In this document: positions 12,692-26,100 of the stretch, in pieces
Numbering within the stretch: the first letter of the stretch is position 1
Layout of the letters: each line of letters begins with the position of its first letter
NCBI GenBank assembly: GCA_037178625.1
Contig: CM074128.1
Location: 1-64,000, forward strand
Source of the DNA: Skeletonema tropicum
Taxonomy: Eukaryota > Bacillariophyta > Thalassiosirophyceae > Thalassiosirales > Thalassiosiraceae
Reading direction: 5' to 3'
DNA length: 64,000 nt
Position numbers and translations under genes: made by a program
The notes under the pieces: generated by a model
Database searches by the model: none
Seen by the model: only the letters and a program-made list of their open reading frames with translations
Told to the model about the DNA's origin: nothing

Positions 12692-15600
12692 ATGGCATAC
12701 CGTCGAGTCCATGCCTCAATGGCCAGAAGGCTGTATAGAGCACATGAACACCAGCAACATCGAGATCGACAAGAAAATGAGGAGAAGGAGGAGGAGAGAA
12801 TGCAGAACCAGCCAGCAGAAGATATCACAGCCACAGCTCTAGCAGAAGGCAGCACAACCACAGACAAAGATGACGACGAAGAAGAACGTGCATGCTATAT
12901 TGAAGGGCTCGGGAGAATAATTACTGGAGTGAACGCACTTCTTTCCAGAGACGTTGTAAGCTCCACTATGGCTCACTTACTCATCTCCCAAGGGGGAGAA
13001 AGATTCACTTACTCACATGATTTCTCACACATTTCAGTGCAGAATGTGGAGAATGTGCTAGAAGAGAAGGAAGGCATGCATTTCCGTTTGCGGAGGAATT
13101 GGAATGACGACACAAAGGAAACAATTGCATGGGCTGATTGCGCGGCTTATGACTACATTCACAGGCCAACCGAGCTCAACAACTTGTGCCTTTACGAGTA
13201 CACAATGTGGTACAAAAAGGAATACAAGAGCTTCAAGCAATTGAACGCCAGGAGCAAAAGCACTACTACCACATCCTACAAGTTTGCCGACCTCCATCAA
13301 GGTCAAAAATATTGCTACCTTACGAGACGAACACATCCAGTCATTCCCATCATATACATGGCCACAGACCTTTGCGACGTGAAGTCATTAGATGTGCTTG
13401 AGGATATCCCCAACAGTGGAACTGTGCAGCACAGAGAAAGGTATGCAAAAACAGCAATGCTGCTATTCTATCCATTCAGCAAAGCAGAAGATCTGGTGAA
13501 GAATGGGACCTACTGGCAAAAGTTTGTTGATGTAGGAGGGACGAAAGAGTATAGTGAAGCGATCATCGACGACACACTTGGTTTGAATCCATTGTCAAAA
13601 CAATTTTGGAACCGCGGTAGGATGATTCTGGAAAACATTGAAACGAGGCGCATGGCCGAAAAGGAAATGAAACGTCCCAAAAGCAAGATCACATACTTGA
13701 CGGACACTCCAAAGAGTACTGGGAAACGAAAGAGAGAAAACGTGGACAACGATGATGGATATGATATTGACATAAGTGACTTCTTTGATAATATGAATGA
13801 CGAGGGTTTACAACAATTCCAAGCCTTAGAATCACGGCCACTTTCTGACGCCGACCTCAGGTCTCATGCCAAGATAATGAAAAGAGCAAATGTTCGCGCA
13901 TGTAGCGCTATCAAAACTCACGTTGATGACAATGTGTCCGTACTTGCAACTGCAAACAAGCCATCGACATCAACCACAAATTCAGAGCACACTCAAAACA
14001 ACGTCGACGCCAACAATCATCAACAGCAGCAGTCCGCATCCTACAATGTTCGTGTCCGATATGAGGACATCCTCACTTTCATTCAAGGATCTTTGCTTGT
14101 TAGTAGCAGTGATGAAGGTACCATTGATAGAGACATGGATGATGGAGATGAAGATGGAGATGGAGAAGAACCTTCATCGTTAAAGTTAAGGCAGCAATGT
14201 CTCAAACAGATTCCCACCATGTACGAGATTGCAAGGGGCAAGAGCAGTAAGTACAACCTCGACAACAAACAATTTATTGCCTATCAAATAGTGTGTTGTA
14301 CATTTCTGCTCCAGCTCGTCATGGAAAGAGATCACTATGATACCAAGCTTGGAGAATTGCTAGGAGCAACGCTCGGTCCCTTGGCGGAAAGCGTGCAACA
14401 TACAAAAGACAGTCTAGTCCGGGATCTCAAAGCAAAGGGAGGAAAGGAGCACCTCGTTATGTTCATCACAGGTCCCGCTGGTTGTGGCAAGAGTACAACT
14501 ATGGAAGCAGCCCAATACTACTGTCACAGATTTTGCACTGCTATCGCAACCGCCTTCAATGATTATACCTTCTACTTCACTGCAACGACTGGGTCAGCTG
14601 CAGCTCTCTTTGGAGGAACAACAATCCACAGCGCAGCCCACTTGAACAAAAGTAGGATCAATGATGAGATGAGGGCTATTTGGCGCGATGATGTGCGAAT
14701 CCTCATTATTGATGAAATATCTTTTTTCAAGGCAAACGATGTCGTAAAACTTGACAAACAGCTGAAAAAGCTGACAGGCCGATATGAAATGGTTTATGGG
14801 GGGGTTTCAATAGTCTTCTCTGGAGACTTCCACCAACTGAAGCCAATCTGTGCAGAAGATGATGTCCTCTACTCAGACTCCGATGCAGCTTCAATTTGGG
14901 AGAATACTATCAACTGTGCCATCTTTCTTGATAATAGCCACAGATTCAAAGACGACCCCGAGTTTGGGGAAATACTCGCTAGAATGAGAATAGGGGAGGA
15001 TACACGTGAAGATAGAGAGCTAATAAACAAGCGTGTCGTCAGCACTAGTACTAGCTCCACTTCCACTCTAACATTGCCCGAACACGCACCTGACGCATGT
15101 TTTGCATGCTCTACCAACAAAGAACGAAATGGCGTCACGGCAGCATCATTCAAAATGCACATCGATGAATCGCATCCTACCATTGATGACGATAGCCCAC
15201 CTCCTGATCACACTCTCATAATTGAGGCATCAGTATCTATATCCAAAACGACTGAGAATGAAAACGGCAACAGCAAGAAGAGGAAACGAAGGCAGCGTAT
15301 AAAAGTTTCCGCGCATTTCCATGACACTGTCATCACGCAGCTGGGAGATGATGACATAAGGTCAACCGAGTTTGCAGCAAAAGGAGCTAAAATCGAGCCT
15401 GCCCTACGCATCTACCCCGGATCCCACCATATGTGCATAACGAATGAGGATCTTGACCAAGGGCGAGGCAACGGGACTCTTTGCAAGTGCTTGAAAATCA
15501 AACTTAGAAAGGATGGGCGGGAGAGGAGGTGGAAAAATTGGGATGGAAAGAAGGTATGGACTGTGTCGGTTGACGACGTCGAGTGGGTGGAGTTCGAGCA

Positions 15601-16018
15601 TTACCCAACCACCGGCACCAAAGCACGGACCTTCAAGCTCAAACCACAAGAATTCTCAGCCACAATCAAGTTCCCTCTGACTGAAACAATCAGTACAACC
15701 ATCGGCAACGCCAAGGTCAAACAGGTTCCTGTCAACTCTAACATAGCAACAACAGGCCACAAGCTCCAGGGAATGTCCAAAGACATCCTCATCGTCAATG
15801 ACTGGAATTATCGATGCGTGAACTGGGTCTACGTTGTCTTGTCGAGGGTGAGAACACTAGCTGGACTGTATCCGATGAAACCCTTAGACCTGGAACGCGG
15901 CTTCAATATTCCTCAAAATCTCATTCGCTTCGAGCAACGTTTGAAGGACACCAAAGAACGACCAGTTCTCGACATGTTGGGTTACCAATCAAATGCGGAG
16001 ATCGATACAATGCAGTGA
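12692..16018 (+). CDS. PIF1-like helicase of Helitron type (1,108 aa)
   Basis: This is a superfamily 1B DNA helicase that would use ATP to unwind DNA 5' to 3'. Visible motifs are Walker A GPAGCGKSTT near residue 594, TATTGSAA near 630, Walker B ILIIDEIS near 670, SGDFHQLKPI (motif III) near 709, the ACFACSTNKERN strand typical of PIF1 helicases near 802, TGHKLQG (motif V) near 1020 and VVLSRVRTL (motif VI) near 1048. The stretch at about residues 165-275 (LCLYEYTMWYKK, then RERYAKTAMLLFYPF) resembles the linker preceding the helicase in Helitron Rep-Hel proteins. No HUH nuclease (HxH and YxxxY) is present. An acidic tract lies near 480-492. The Met at 12692 is about 50 bp from the satellite edge, so a Rep domain may have been lost there. 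An alternative is a cellular PIF1-like helicase from a family expanded in diatoms. Confidence 0.85.
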   Translation: MAYRRVHASMARRLYRAHEHQQHRDRQENEEKEEERMQNQPAEDITATALAEGSTTTDKDDDEEERACYIEGLGRIITGVNALLSRDVVSSTMAHLLISQGGERFTYSHDFSHISVQNVENVLEEKEGMHFRLRRNWNDDTKETIAWADCAAYDYIHRPTELNNLCLYEYTMWYKKEYKSFKQLNARSKSTTTTSYKFADLHQGQKYCYLTRRTHPVIPIIYMATDLCDVKSLDVLEDIPNSGTVQHRERYAKTAMLLFYPFSKAEDLVKNGTYWQKFVDVGGTKEYSEAIIDDTLGLNPLSKQFWNRGRMILENIETRRMAEKEMKRPKSKITYLTDTPKSTGKRKRENVDNDDGYDIDISDFFDNMNDEGLQQFQALESRPLSDADLRSHAKIMKRANVRACSAIKTHVDDNVSVLATANKPSTSTTNSEHTQNNVDANNHQQQQSASYNVRVRYEDILTFIQGSLLVSSSDEGTIDRDMDDGDEDGDGEEPSSLKLRQQCLKQIPTMYEIARGKSSKYNLDNKQFIAYQIVCCTFLLQLVMERDHYDTKLGELLGATLGPLAESVQHTKDSLVRDLKAKGGKEHLVMFITGPAGCGKSTTMEAAQYYCHRFCTAIATAFNDYTFYFTATTGSAAALFGGTTIHSAAHLNKSRINDEMRAIWRDDVRILIIDEISFFKANDVVKLDKQLKKLTGRYEMVYGGVSIVFSGDFHQLKPICAEDDVLYSDSDAASIWENTINCAIFLDNSHRFKDDPEFGEILARMRIGEDTREDRELINKRVVSTSTSSTSTLTLPEHAPDACFACSTNKERNGVTAASFKMHIDESHPTIDDDSPPPDHTLIIEASVSISKTTENENGNSKKRKRRQRIKVSAHFHDTVITQLGDDDIRSTEFAAKGAKIEPALRIYPGSHHMCITNEDLDQGRGNGTLCKCLKIKLRKDGRERRWKNWDGKKVWTVSVDDVEWVEFEHYPTTGTKARTFKLKPQEFSATIKFPLTETISTTIGNAKVKQVPVNSNIATTGHKLQGMSKDILIVNDWNYRCVNWVYVVLSRVRTLAGLYPMKPLDLERGFNIPQNLIRFEQRLKDTKERPVLDMLGYQSNAEIDTMQ

Positions 16019-17116
16019 AGAGTTTTACTATTACTAGTACGATAATCAGAAAGTTCATAAGAAGAAACTGCTCAGCAGATTGTAATTGTAGTAAGAAAAA
16101 ACAGGCTCTTACAGGCTCTGCGCTCTGTAAGGCAAAGAACAGTTCTTCACATGTTGGCATACTGATCAGCACCAATCTCATAATCATATAATAACAACTA
16201 GAGAATACATTATACAGATAAACCTTTTGGATCTACGAAAGCACCTACCCAAAAAACAAGTGCTCTATTATGCTCACTTTTATGCAGCAAGAGAATTTCG
16301 TTCAGCAAGAACAGAAGCACGAAAGCCGGGAGAAGCTTGCCCTGCCGCCGCACGCCAATTCATATTTTGCGTTTATTTTGCTGTTGATTTTTGAGCGAGA
16401 AAAGATTTTGGCGACATAATTTTCGGGCTATCGGGCTCTCATGGTTGATTGCCCACTTTTTCAACAAAAATCTCTTTTGTCCGGTAGGTGTGTCCTGTCG
16501 CGTCCGCGTGTCCCCTCACACGCACGAGTGGAAGAGACTACATATGCGGTACAATACCAGCGAACGCTGGTGGTGGTGGGAGCAGCCGATTGAGGCGGAC
16601 CCGTAGAGGGAAGAAGATACATCTGCTATTGTATCTGAGGACGCGTCTGAGGTGGGATCGCTTCTGTTTCTGTCTGTTGAGGATAGTGTGTGATGGGGTT
16701 GGCTAGCTGGATCTTCAATTGTGGTTGTGGGGTCCGTGCCATGATGATGAAGCAACGATGGCCCGATAACCGCGTCATCACTTAATGATGCCCAAATTTC
16801 GTATTTATTATACAGTACAGATGGCAGATCTATTTCTCAAGGACGGAAGTAGTTGTTTGTATTGTCCCGATGTGACAGGAACGACCATACCACTGTGACA
16901 GTACAGCTTCCCGTCTGCTCGAGCAAAGTAAAGCAGAGCTGGGACTTTTTTGTGTTGCTATCAACTCGGCCATCGCCTACACTGCTGCTGCTATTTTGTT
17001 GCTTGGTGGATAGCAGCTTCTGGATGACATAGTGAAACAATGAAAGTACATATCTACCTCTTAGTGATAGTGGAGAATGATAATCAGCTTTTATTTGAAC
17101 TATTGTTACTCTTTTA
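16019..17116. other. Convergent intergenic region, no gene seen
   Basis: This 1.1-kb gap lies between the helicase (plus) and the giant membrane-protein gene (minus). A 7-bp stem hairpin (CTTACAG at 16108-16114 with CTGTAAG at 16125-16131, 10-nt loop) lies about 90 nt after the helicase stop. It could be a 3'-end structure. It is not followed by the CTRR expected of a Helitron terminus. Only short unsupported frames are present. Confidence 0.6.
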
Positions 17117-20100
17117 CTACCCAGACCGTGCTTGATTCAGCCAATTCAATAGAATGCTTCTTGCCTTGTCATTAATATTGATTTCTTCAAACTCTTGTCG
17201 ATTAGCTTTTCTTCCCTTACTGTGCTGTGTTGATTCGATGGATCTTCTCCTGGGATATGTGTCACCCAACTTATCTCTAGCGGCACAGAGCCACCGACTT
17301 AGCATCGTGCCTTCAGTAGTATCTGGATCGAATATAATCATTTCTATTGCTCCATCATCTTCGTCGATTTCAGGATTAGTCTCGTCGTCGCTGCTTACAC
17401 TCTCAGGTCGATAGATGTTGTGTAATGCACTAGCTCGGCTGGATTTGAGTGTCTTCTTCGTGCAATCAGAGCAAATTGTGTAGAACAGTGCATGTTTGCG
17501 AAAGAAAGCTTTCCATAAATCCGGAGAACATTCTTCGGGGCCGTAACTGTCTTCGAATAAATGTATTAGATTGTCGATTGCCGTCGTGCTGTAATCGCCC
17601 TCCCATGCCAAGCCTGCGGTCAAGCTGTCATAGCTGTAGGTTTGATAACATGAATGGCAATGATCATCTTTCCGCTTGTCAATAATTCCTGATATTGTGC
17701 GTGTGAATACCCGCCTCTTCCGCGCTTTCTGCAGCCATATTTGAGCAATCAATAGGCGACTGCCGTCAAGTGGTTTACGTTCCCATTGCCTCCTCATCTC
17801 AAACTCATCATCTGATGAGTCGTCACTAATGTCTGCATTATCACCAGGTCTTCGTGCACCCTCCCCAACTGTTTGTAAATCTGAGTAAACGTGTCGGATA
17901 TAATCAACTAGCGGTCGATTATCTGGGCCGATACTCTGCAATGATCGAGGCGTAATGAGCTGGATAAGATGCTGTAATATCCAGGGACGATTCTTGTCGA
18001 TGAACTTTCGCCTAAACGATTCACTGTTGAGAGCCATGAGATCATGTCTCTCTTCTTCAAGATCTTCCTGCCTTCCTTCTCCGATGGCAAGCTTAGCAGC
18101 GATGACATCGTCCATGACGCCCTTCCCTTCTGCTACTCGCCAAATCCCATTCCAGCAAATAAATTCAACTTTGTTATTTGATATCCAGACGCATACTCGA
18201 GCAATCAATTCACTCCAGAGAATTACAATAGCAACAATCAAAGGAAAGACGGGGTCGGCGAGAAAGTTGTACTTCTTCCGAAGGCAAATAGTCAAGCCGA
18301 GCATGTTGGTACCAAAGCCAATCGATATCAAGGTCAGGATAAAGTAATACTGCGACGAGAAGCAAAGAAGGTCCATATTTTGTAAAGACCTCGAAACGCT
18401 GTCATCCTTTTGAGATAGAAGATTCCACATATTTGCCCGATTTGCGAATCGCCATTTCTGAAATGACAGGTAATCGAACACCCTCCATCCATAAAGAAGC
18501 TCCTGACTGCTTAAGACTAATGAGTCCACAACTGACATCCACGGTATCATGTAAAAGGCAAACAAGCAGTAATAAAGCAGATCGTGCTGGTTGATGTTGT
18601 AGCGGGATGCCATTTCTGTCTCGCGATACAGCAAGATCAAAAGGAGGCACATAAACGGCAGCAACATGCCTCCAGTCTTTTCCATGCTGTAGATGGACAG
18701 CGAGTCCAAAAGAGGCTCAATTCCTTCAGTACGGAACTCGATCTCTTCGTTCACACTTTTTAGTGCCATTTCTCGCTGCTTCTTTGCTTCTATCGTCAGT
18801 CCTCTATTATTGACAGCCCTGCTAACCAGAATCTTCCAACGTGGCCACATAACAGTGGTAGTCTTAATCAGAGGGTACAACAGCAAGCGTTGGAACACAT
18901 TTAGCGCAACCTCCAACAGAAATACTAGAGTAAAGTCGACAAAGTTATGTGCACCGCATGTGATCAGCATCTCTGCCATTTGAATTGAGACCAACAACGG
19001 TGCTGCCAGCAACCGGTCCCCCATAATGAATGACAATAACAAATCCAAAAGGATTTGCATCATCTGAAACAAGACTTTGAAACGAAACAAATTGTTCTTG
19101 AACGTATCAGAATAGGAGAATTCCCAGACACACATTAAAATGGCCTCAATCGCGAGGCTAATCCACAAGAAGTGCGAACGCTTCGACGTCAAGGATCCTT
19201 CACTCTGCTTCCCTTCGATAGAACTTCTGCCTGCTTTGCTCGGAATGAGAAATTGGGTCGTGCGATAAATTGTGAAGAAGCCCAGCACGACAAGAGCCGA
19301 ACCAAGCCTGCACATTGAATTGTTCATTTCTGTCTTGGCATCAATTTTACTATCATCTGACCATGTCCCTCGAACGCCTTCAAACCAAGACGATGAATCA
19401 CTGAACCATGAATGGATTGTAAGAATGGCAGCCATGTACGGAATTATTGCCATTAGCAAACCCTCCAACTGTGGCTTAGATATAAGCTGAAGCAAGGACA
19501 TTCCCATGAATCGTGGTGGATATCGAAGCTTAGTCAACATCCGATTCGTTCCGTAGACAAATCCTCCGATGCTGCATATGACCAGCGCGATCACAGTGTA
19601 GAAAATGAAGTAGATGCCCTGACTGAATTCAAATTGATTTAGCAAGTCAAACCATCGCAGAGGATAGTAATGAATCTCGAGATTGTAATCCTGTGACTTA
19701 ATTTCTCCATTGATGTCGACATCACAAGGGAGAATTCCTCTTTCATTCATCAGATCAAGAATTTCATGGCTTCCTCCAAAATGCCGTGGTGCTTGTGTGG
19801 TGCAAAGATCACTAAAGAAAATGTTCGCTTCCACCAGACGCTTCCTGTATTTGGTAACTTGATAATATTTGAGCTCCAGTTCGACGTTCTTGGGGATGGC
19901 ATGCCGATGTCCTGCCAAATTTTTGTCGACAGAAACTGGAATGGCATCGTAGGAATTCCTCAATGAATCCAATGCTCTCGTCCTCCCCCACTTATCGCTG
20001 TTCTTCCCTGGAGGAGAGAAATCATGTGCAGACACTGGATCTCTCGTCTGGAAATGGAAGGAGGGCAATGGAATAAACAGGGAATGTCAGGTCAGTGTGT

Positions 20101-23100
20101 ATTCATTGAACGCCTGGTCAATCGGAGATAGCATAAAGAACTTACAATATAAAACAACTTGGATTTGGGGGAGGCTTCAAACCAACGCAGATTATTCCTA
20201 GTCTCGGAAACCTTCTCCTCGTAGGTGCATTTGAGTATAATTCCGAGACACGCATCACTAATGGGATCCTTACCCCAAAATGAGTATTCCTTTGTTGGCA
20301 TCGTCTCTTCAAGATCAACTGTCTGACAATCTGGGTGATCCTCTAGCAGTCGACTCAAACTGATATGGCTATCATAACCATCACAATTTGACAGAAAAGG
20401 GAGATACGGCAGGGCGATAAAGTCTTCAAACTGGCTTGCAGGATCGAAAGGGTCCACGGTGGCGGCTGACAACGTGATCACGTCTCGAAGACTTTGAAAA
20501 TCCGGATGTCCTATGGAATGATTGCTCGGTCTATCTAGAAGAAAGCGACTCCTGATATCATTGACTCTACTGAGTGGCAGATTGAGAGGCAGGTCTAAAT
20601 TCAAATTGTCAAAGGTAGATTCCTCGACGATTGATAACCACATCCCTCCGATAGATTCGTCCGTAAACCGCTTTGGACGGTGTATCCGAAGGGATGATTT
20701 ATCCATTGCACCGAAGTAGTCATTGAACTCCTCGTAGTATCTCCCATGGACCAATTCAACTGCAATGCTGACATCCACCGCCTCAAGAGCTGAAATTGTT
20801 ATTTGAATTGGTTGGTGTTTGTCATCGGGATACCCTGACACATTACGCGACGAATGGAAGAACTGGGGCATTGGGTGAGTTTTGCATTCGCAACAACCTT
20901 TCTTTTGAATCCAGGGCTGATTGAGTCCAGGCTTATGGTTCTTTGCTTCACGAGGTGATTGCCATGTATCGAAAAGTTCAAATGGGAATGCATGGTCTCT
21001 ATCCTCTTGCTTGGTGGTATTCATGAGAAGTTGACCTAATGGCTGCTGAAGCGGTGGAAGATATTCATTTTCCACCTCGAAGATTCCAATCAATTTGTCG
21101 CGTATGATGACCTCAATGAGCGGGTTGGACGTACACACCGAGCGCACTTGATCACAAGAGTCGATACCTCGTAATTCAGGCACAGAGGAACAGCAAATCT
21201 TGTCTCGCCATTGTGAGTACACTTCCCAGCGATTAACATCTGCACAGTCGTAAATAGCTGACAGCTCCCCATTCGGCAATGAATCTTGACATAGACGACG
21301 GAAAGTAAGAAAGTTCCATTCAGAAGAAGAGCAAAAATAAGGACGTGATAAGCACTTTTTGATGTCAGGCTCGGAAAACAGCAGGACCTGCTGATTCTTC
21401 AAGCTCACATCAGTCTCATTCAACATCTTTTGGCACTTCTCGACATCTTCAGATGTTCCATCTGCGAGAAGGCATACAGTCTTTCTGTTATCCTTCAAGC
21501 ATTGATTGAGCAGTTCATATTGTTTGGCGACAGGTGGATTATGGCAAGAAGATGATTCAGTGGAGCATTTGTAACGGAGAGGACACGGCTTACATCCGTC
21601 ATACACCGAGATGCGATAATGTTCGCCATAAGTCAAATTGTTTGGAAGCATTGATTGATCTATGGTCAAAACTGCAACATCATATGGATCTAGATGTAGT
21701 GAAGGTGAATCGTCTATGGTACCTTCCAACGTTGGTGGCGAAGTCGTGTTTGACGAGACAGTTGATGGAAGCAACGAAATACGATGGAGGACTTCATCTT
21801 TTGTTGATATACAATCATTGATTGAAGTGGCACCCTTTCCATTAGTAATGGTACCATTCGGACACTTGAGTAAGCCTTGACATTCGCACCAGTCCAAAGA
21901 GCCCGATAATTCAAACAAATTGGACGTAGTTACATTGCTTTGCACTTCAATAGACTTCATAGAAACTTTGTTTGTCGCTTGCAGATAAACTAAATGTTCA
22001 AGCTTCTGGCCAAATTGTTCAATAAGCTGGATTGATATGTGGAGGTCAAATACAAAAGGATCAATGTTGTCTCGAAATCCTGCTATTAGCTGATCGTGTT
22101 CTTGCATATACTCCTTTCGGACTTGCCGCTTTAGCTCAGCATATGTCCCAAAGGCAGTAAAGTTGGCGCTTGTGAATTGCAACGAAATTCCACTGGAGTA
22201 ATCGAAGTGCTCCTTTCTTTCGTAGGGGATGCGACCTTCCACCAAGCTGATGCGATTCGTCGAGTCGTTGAATGTACAAGTTTGACCTATTCCATAATTC
22301 AGCCCATACGGCTGCATCGAAGGATCCATTTTGATTGCCAAACGCTGATCAAGATGTACACGTGAGCCAGGGAACCAAAAATCGCGCTTCCCCCCACCAA
22401 GCGATGGTATACTTGCATCAGCTAATCCCAGATCGTCCAGAGGCAATTCTGATGTGCACTTCCAGAAGCGGTAGACAGTTGCAAGAGTGAAGAATTGAGA
22501 ATGACAATCGCATTCCTTGCGTCTCATGGCCTCCTCGACATAATATGATTTGTCGTCACGTGCACAATTGTCTTCAAATTCAGTAGCCTCAGCTATAGCT
22601 ATAGGGATCCTCTCTTTTCCATCGAGATACTCAATGCTATTTTCATTCTGTACGTCTTTCACTGTAACCTTGAAGCGCTGGTGCAAGCTTGGTAGTGTAG
22701 CAGCCTTACAGTTTGTATCATGACTGCTCGTCAAAGCAAAACTATCACCTCCAAAATAATAGGCATCAGCGGATGAAGTGCTCCTATTCTCACCGTCAAG
22801 CATTCGAATCATTGCATCGTTGGCGAGTGTACCAAGAATTGCTATGTACAGGAAAGATTTTTACAAGAGCGATGAGGAGAAATTGCAAATTTTCTTCAAA
22901 AAGCTATGTACATAAGTGTACTTAGTGTGCAGTGACAAATGTGAACGACTTACGGTTGGCAGTCCCGGTAGGACAAAAGTAATTTTTGGGGCAAGGCTTC
23001 AATTTGTCCTTGGTACCTGTACCTGCATCGCAGAAATGTCCCTCTCGACAGAGCTGCTTGAGCTGATTTGACGGAGCATGAAGCTTCGTATCAGGAGTGG

Positions 23101-26100
23101 TTGCTGCATCACACACATAACCGGCGGCACAAGGATACTTTCGCCCTTCATCTAGTGAAGTATTCTCATCACAAACGAAGCCATTGTCACAAGTCTTTGC
23201 CTCTGACACAGCTGTCCGCCCCTCTGCGCAGATGAGATCAGCCTCACAGGTACCAGGGTAAAATTGATCATGCGCCAAATAGATAGCCCTCTCATGAAAC
23301 TTGTCGATGTTGCAGCATTTTCCCTTTGCATGGAGCTGGTAAGTCACATCAATGTAGCACTTGAGGTCTTGGTCATATAAGCCACATTTCTCAATATCAT
23401 ACCCCCCTTCGTAATCGTGAGCTGCGTCGGTGTAAACAACTTGGTGGAAATCATCCTTCAGTAATGTAGAATTCATAAGTTTGATACCTTTCGTGCAGTT
23501 GAAGTTAGAATCAAAGATGCGAGCTTTTGGTAAATCAATGAAGCCATTCCCCTCTCCTCTGAAGTAGCTATATCTAAGACTAAAATCAAATCCTTTGGGA
23601 GGAGCAACTGCGACAATTTGAGTCTTCAATAGACTTGATCCGTAGCCTTGACTGAAAGATTAAAATAGAAGACGCAAACAGCATTAAGAGCTTTGTCAAA
23701 TCAACGTCAAATAATTTGGTACTTCATTGAATGACTTACTGAGGAAATCCGGTTTGAATATCAAATTGTGGCCCGTAATAGGTTGCCATCCTCTGATAAA
23801 CATGACTTCCCATGGGCTGAGAATTTCTATAGCACTTGGCAATTCTTTGATATTTCAGTGAATACGTGTCGGATGGTCGAAAATGAGGACCACGGCCAAG
23901 AATATCAATATACGGGGGGATAAGTTCACCGAAAAAGAACTCATGATTCCGAAAATGATGTTTACTGTCTGCATTTAGAGACAGACATTCATCAATTGTA
24001 AATGGAGGCGGCCTTGCGCTGCTCGGAAAATTGTACTCCAACGCTGGAATCCCCTTGAAGTTTACTATGGGTTCGTATGGTTGAGGTAGATCTGAAAAGC
24101 TGCACGGATTTGTCATACCATCTATCGGACAAACAGTTCCGGGCGGACAACGCGTACATTCTCCCTTTTCTCTTAGCTGCCAATTTTTTGACCAAGTACC
24201 TTGACTGCAAGGAACACAATCGTAGCCATCTTCATCATTAGAGGACCTATATGTGCCTGGTGGACATTCCTCAGCATGGAATAGTCCCTCTACATCACAA
24301 GATGTGCCAGGAGGACATTCGTAACATTGTCTGTTCTCAATTGTCGGAGCATAAAAGCCCGGTAAACAGGCAGTTGCCTCCTTTAGGCCAGGGTGCTCCG
24401 CAAATGAGCCCTTTTGTGTAGGTCTCGGCACTGCCGTACCTTTAGGACAAACAAACCCTGGGGGGCAAGCACCAGAGCCCTGAGCCGGAGATCATGAGAT
24501 TAGATAGACGAAGCAACAGAATTAGAAAAAGATCGCAATTTACTCATAAGACAATGGGTTGACACTCACTTTGGGTGATGTTGATGCAGCATCGCAGAAA
24601 AATCCCGGCGAACAAGGCTGGGCAAATCCCAACACCCCCTCTCTTACTTCGTTGGATCCCGTGCCGACGAAGCAGTATGTTCCTGGAGTGCAAGCGTATG
24701 GTCGAAGTGTCGTATCATTTCTGAAAGGATCTGATGTCTTGGTAAAATTTTGACAGTAAAAACCTGCCGGGCACAACAAATTCGGTCGGGCTAATCCAAC
24801 AGTCGAACAAACATAGCCTGGATCACACGGCAGTGGATCTCTCAAACCATATCTTGGGCAGTAAGTCCCAATAGGACACATCGAGCATTCAGACTGACCC
24901 ATCAATGAGTTGAACTGACCGGGCTCGCAAGGTAGCGGCTCCATGACGTCGGCATGAGGACAATATGTTGCAACGGGGCAAGGTTTTGCCACACCAAATC
25001 GACAATAATGTCCCTCTCTGCACGAACCAACCCCTCGATTGCTTCTCGCGCCAGCTGGACAGTGCATACCATCCGAACAAGTCGTTGGTGACGAGAGCAA
25101 TGTCGAAGTGATATTGGTCGAGGTACCAGGGCCACAATAAGTTCCTTCGCTGCACAGCCTGGGGCGCTTTAGAGCAAAACCAGTTGAAGAGTAATCGAAA
25201 GATTTATCAAACACTTCAATATTATCAGCATCGTCAAATACGAGACACGACATGTCAAGGCAAAATTTACCCCTAATTGGATGAGTGTCAGCTTCGGCGT
25301 CTAAAGGCATCAAATGTCGTTCGGCCCAGATTGATGCAGGGAAATCCGATACCTGCAGTCCAAAATCATCAGTAGAATTGTCGATGCATGTGTTGATGTT
25401 TGAAAACGAAGGATCGCTGGACATGCAAGATCCTTCCATCGTCGATGTGCCTCTATCACACCAATACCCAGATGGACAAGGCTTTGCCTTCGCCATTCCT
25501 TTCTCATCGCATACTGTGAATCAGAAGAGTGGAAGACTAGTGTAAGAGAATAACGTCGAGACCTCAAAGTTCAATCTAATTGTGCCAATGAACTCACCAT
25601 AGCCAGCTGCACAAATACGAGGAACTGTCATTCCAAATTCAGAGCAAACGTACCCAATTGGACAAGAGATACAATCGCTTTGTCCTACAGTTGGTTGATA
25701 CGTCCCAGGAGTGCAGAGGGTGAAATTAGTTGCACTGCTGGCACAATAAGTCCCTCTTGGGCAAGTAAGCAAGGTTGCATCTCCTTCAACACCGGCTTGG
25801 TACGTCCCTTCGGCTACGGAAGACGAGTAGGTGTAATGTCCACCGTGAGCCAAATCGACTGCATTGTTTGATATGAACAAAGGTACAGTTCTTTTTGCTC
25901 TAGCGCTTCTGTAGCCACTTCCAATAATGGGTGGAGAAAAACAAAGGACGGCATCTCTCGTTAAAAAGTACGCTTTGACATTTTGTTCACCAAATTGGCA
26001 TGACAGCTGTGTGCTATTGACTGGCAAGAGTAAAGAGTCAAATATAAAACAACTCAAGAATTAGCTGAGCTCATACACAACGCAGACTATCAACAACTGA

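Noticed and set aside
16108..16131. Helitron 3' terminus after the helicase
   Set aside because: A hairpin exists but no CTRR follows within the usual 10-12 nt.
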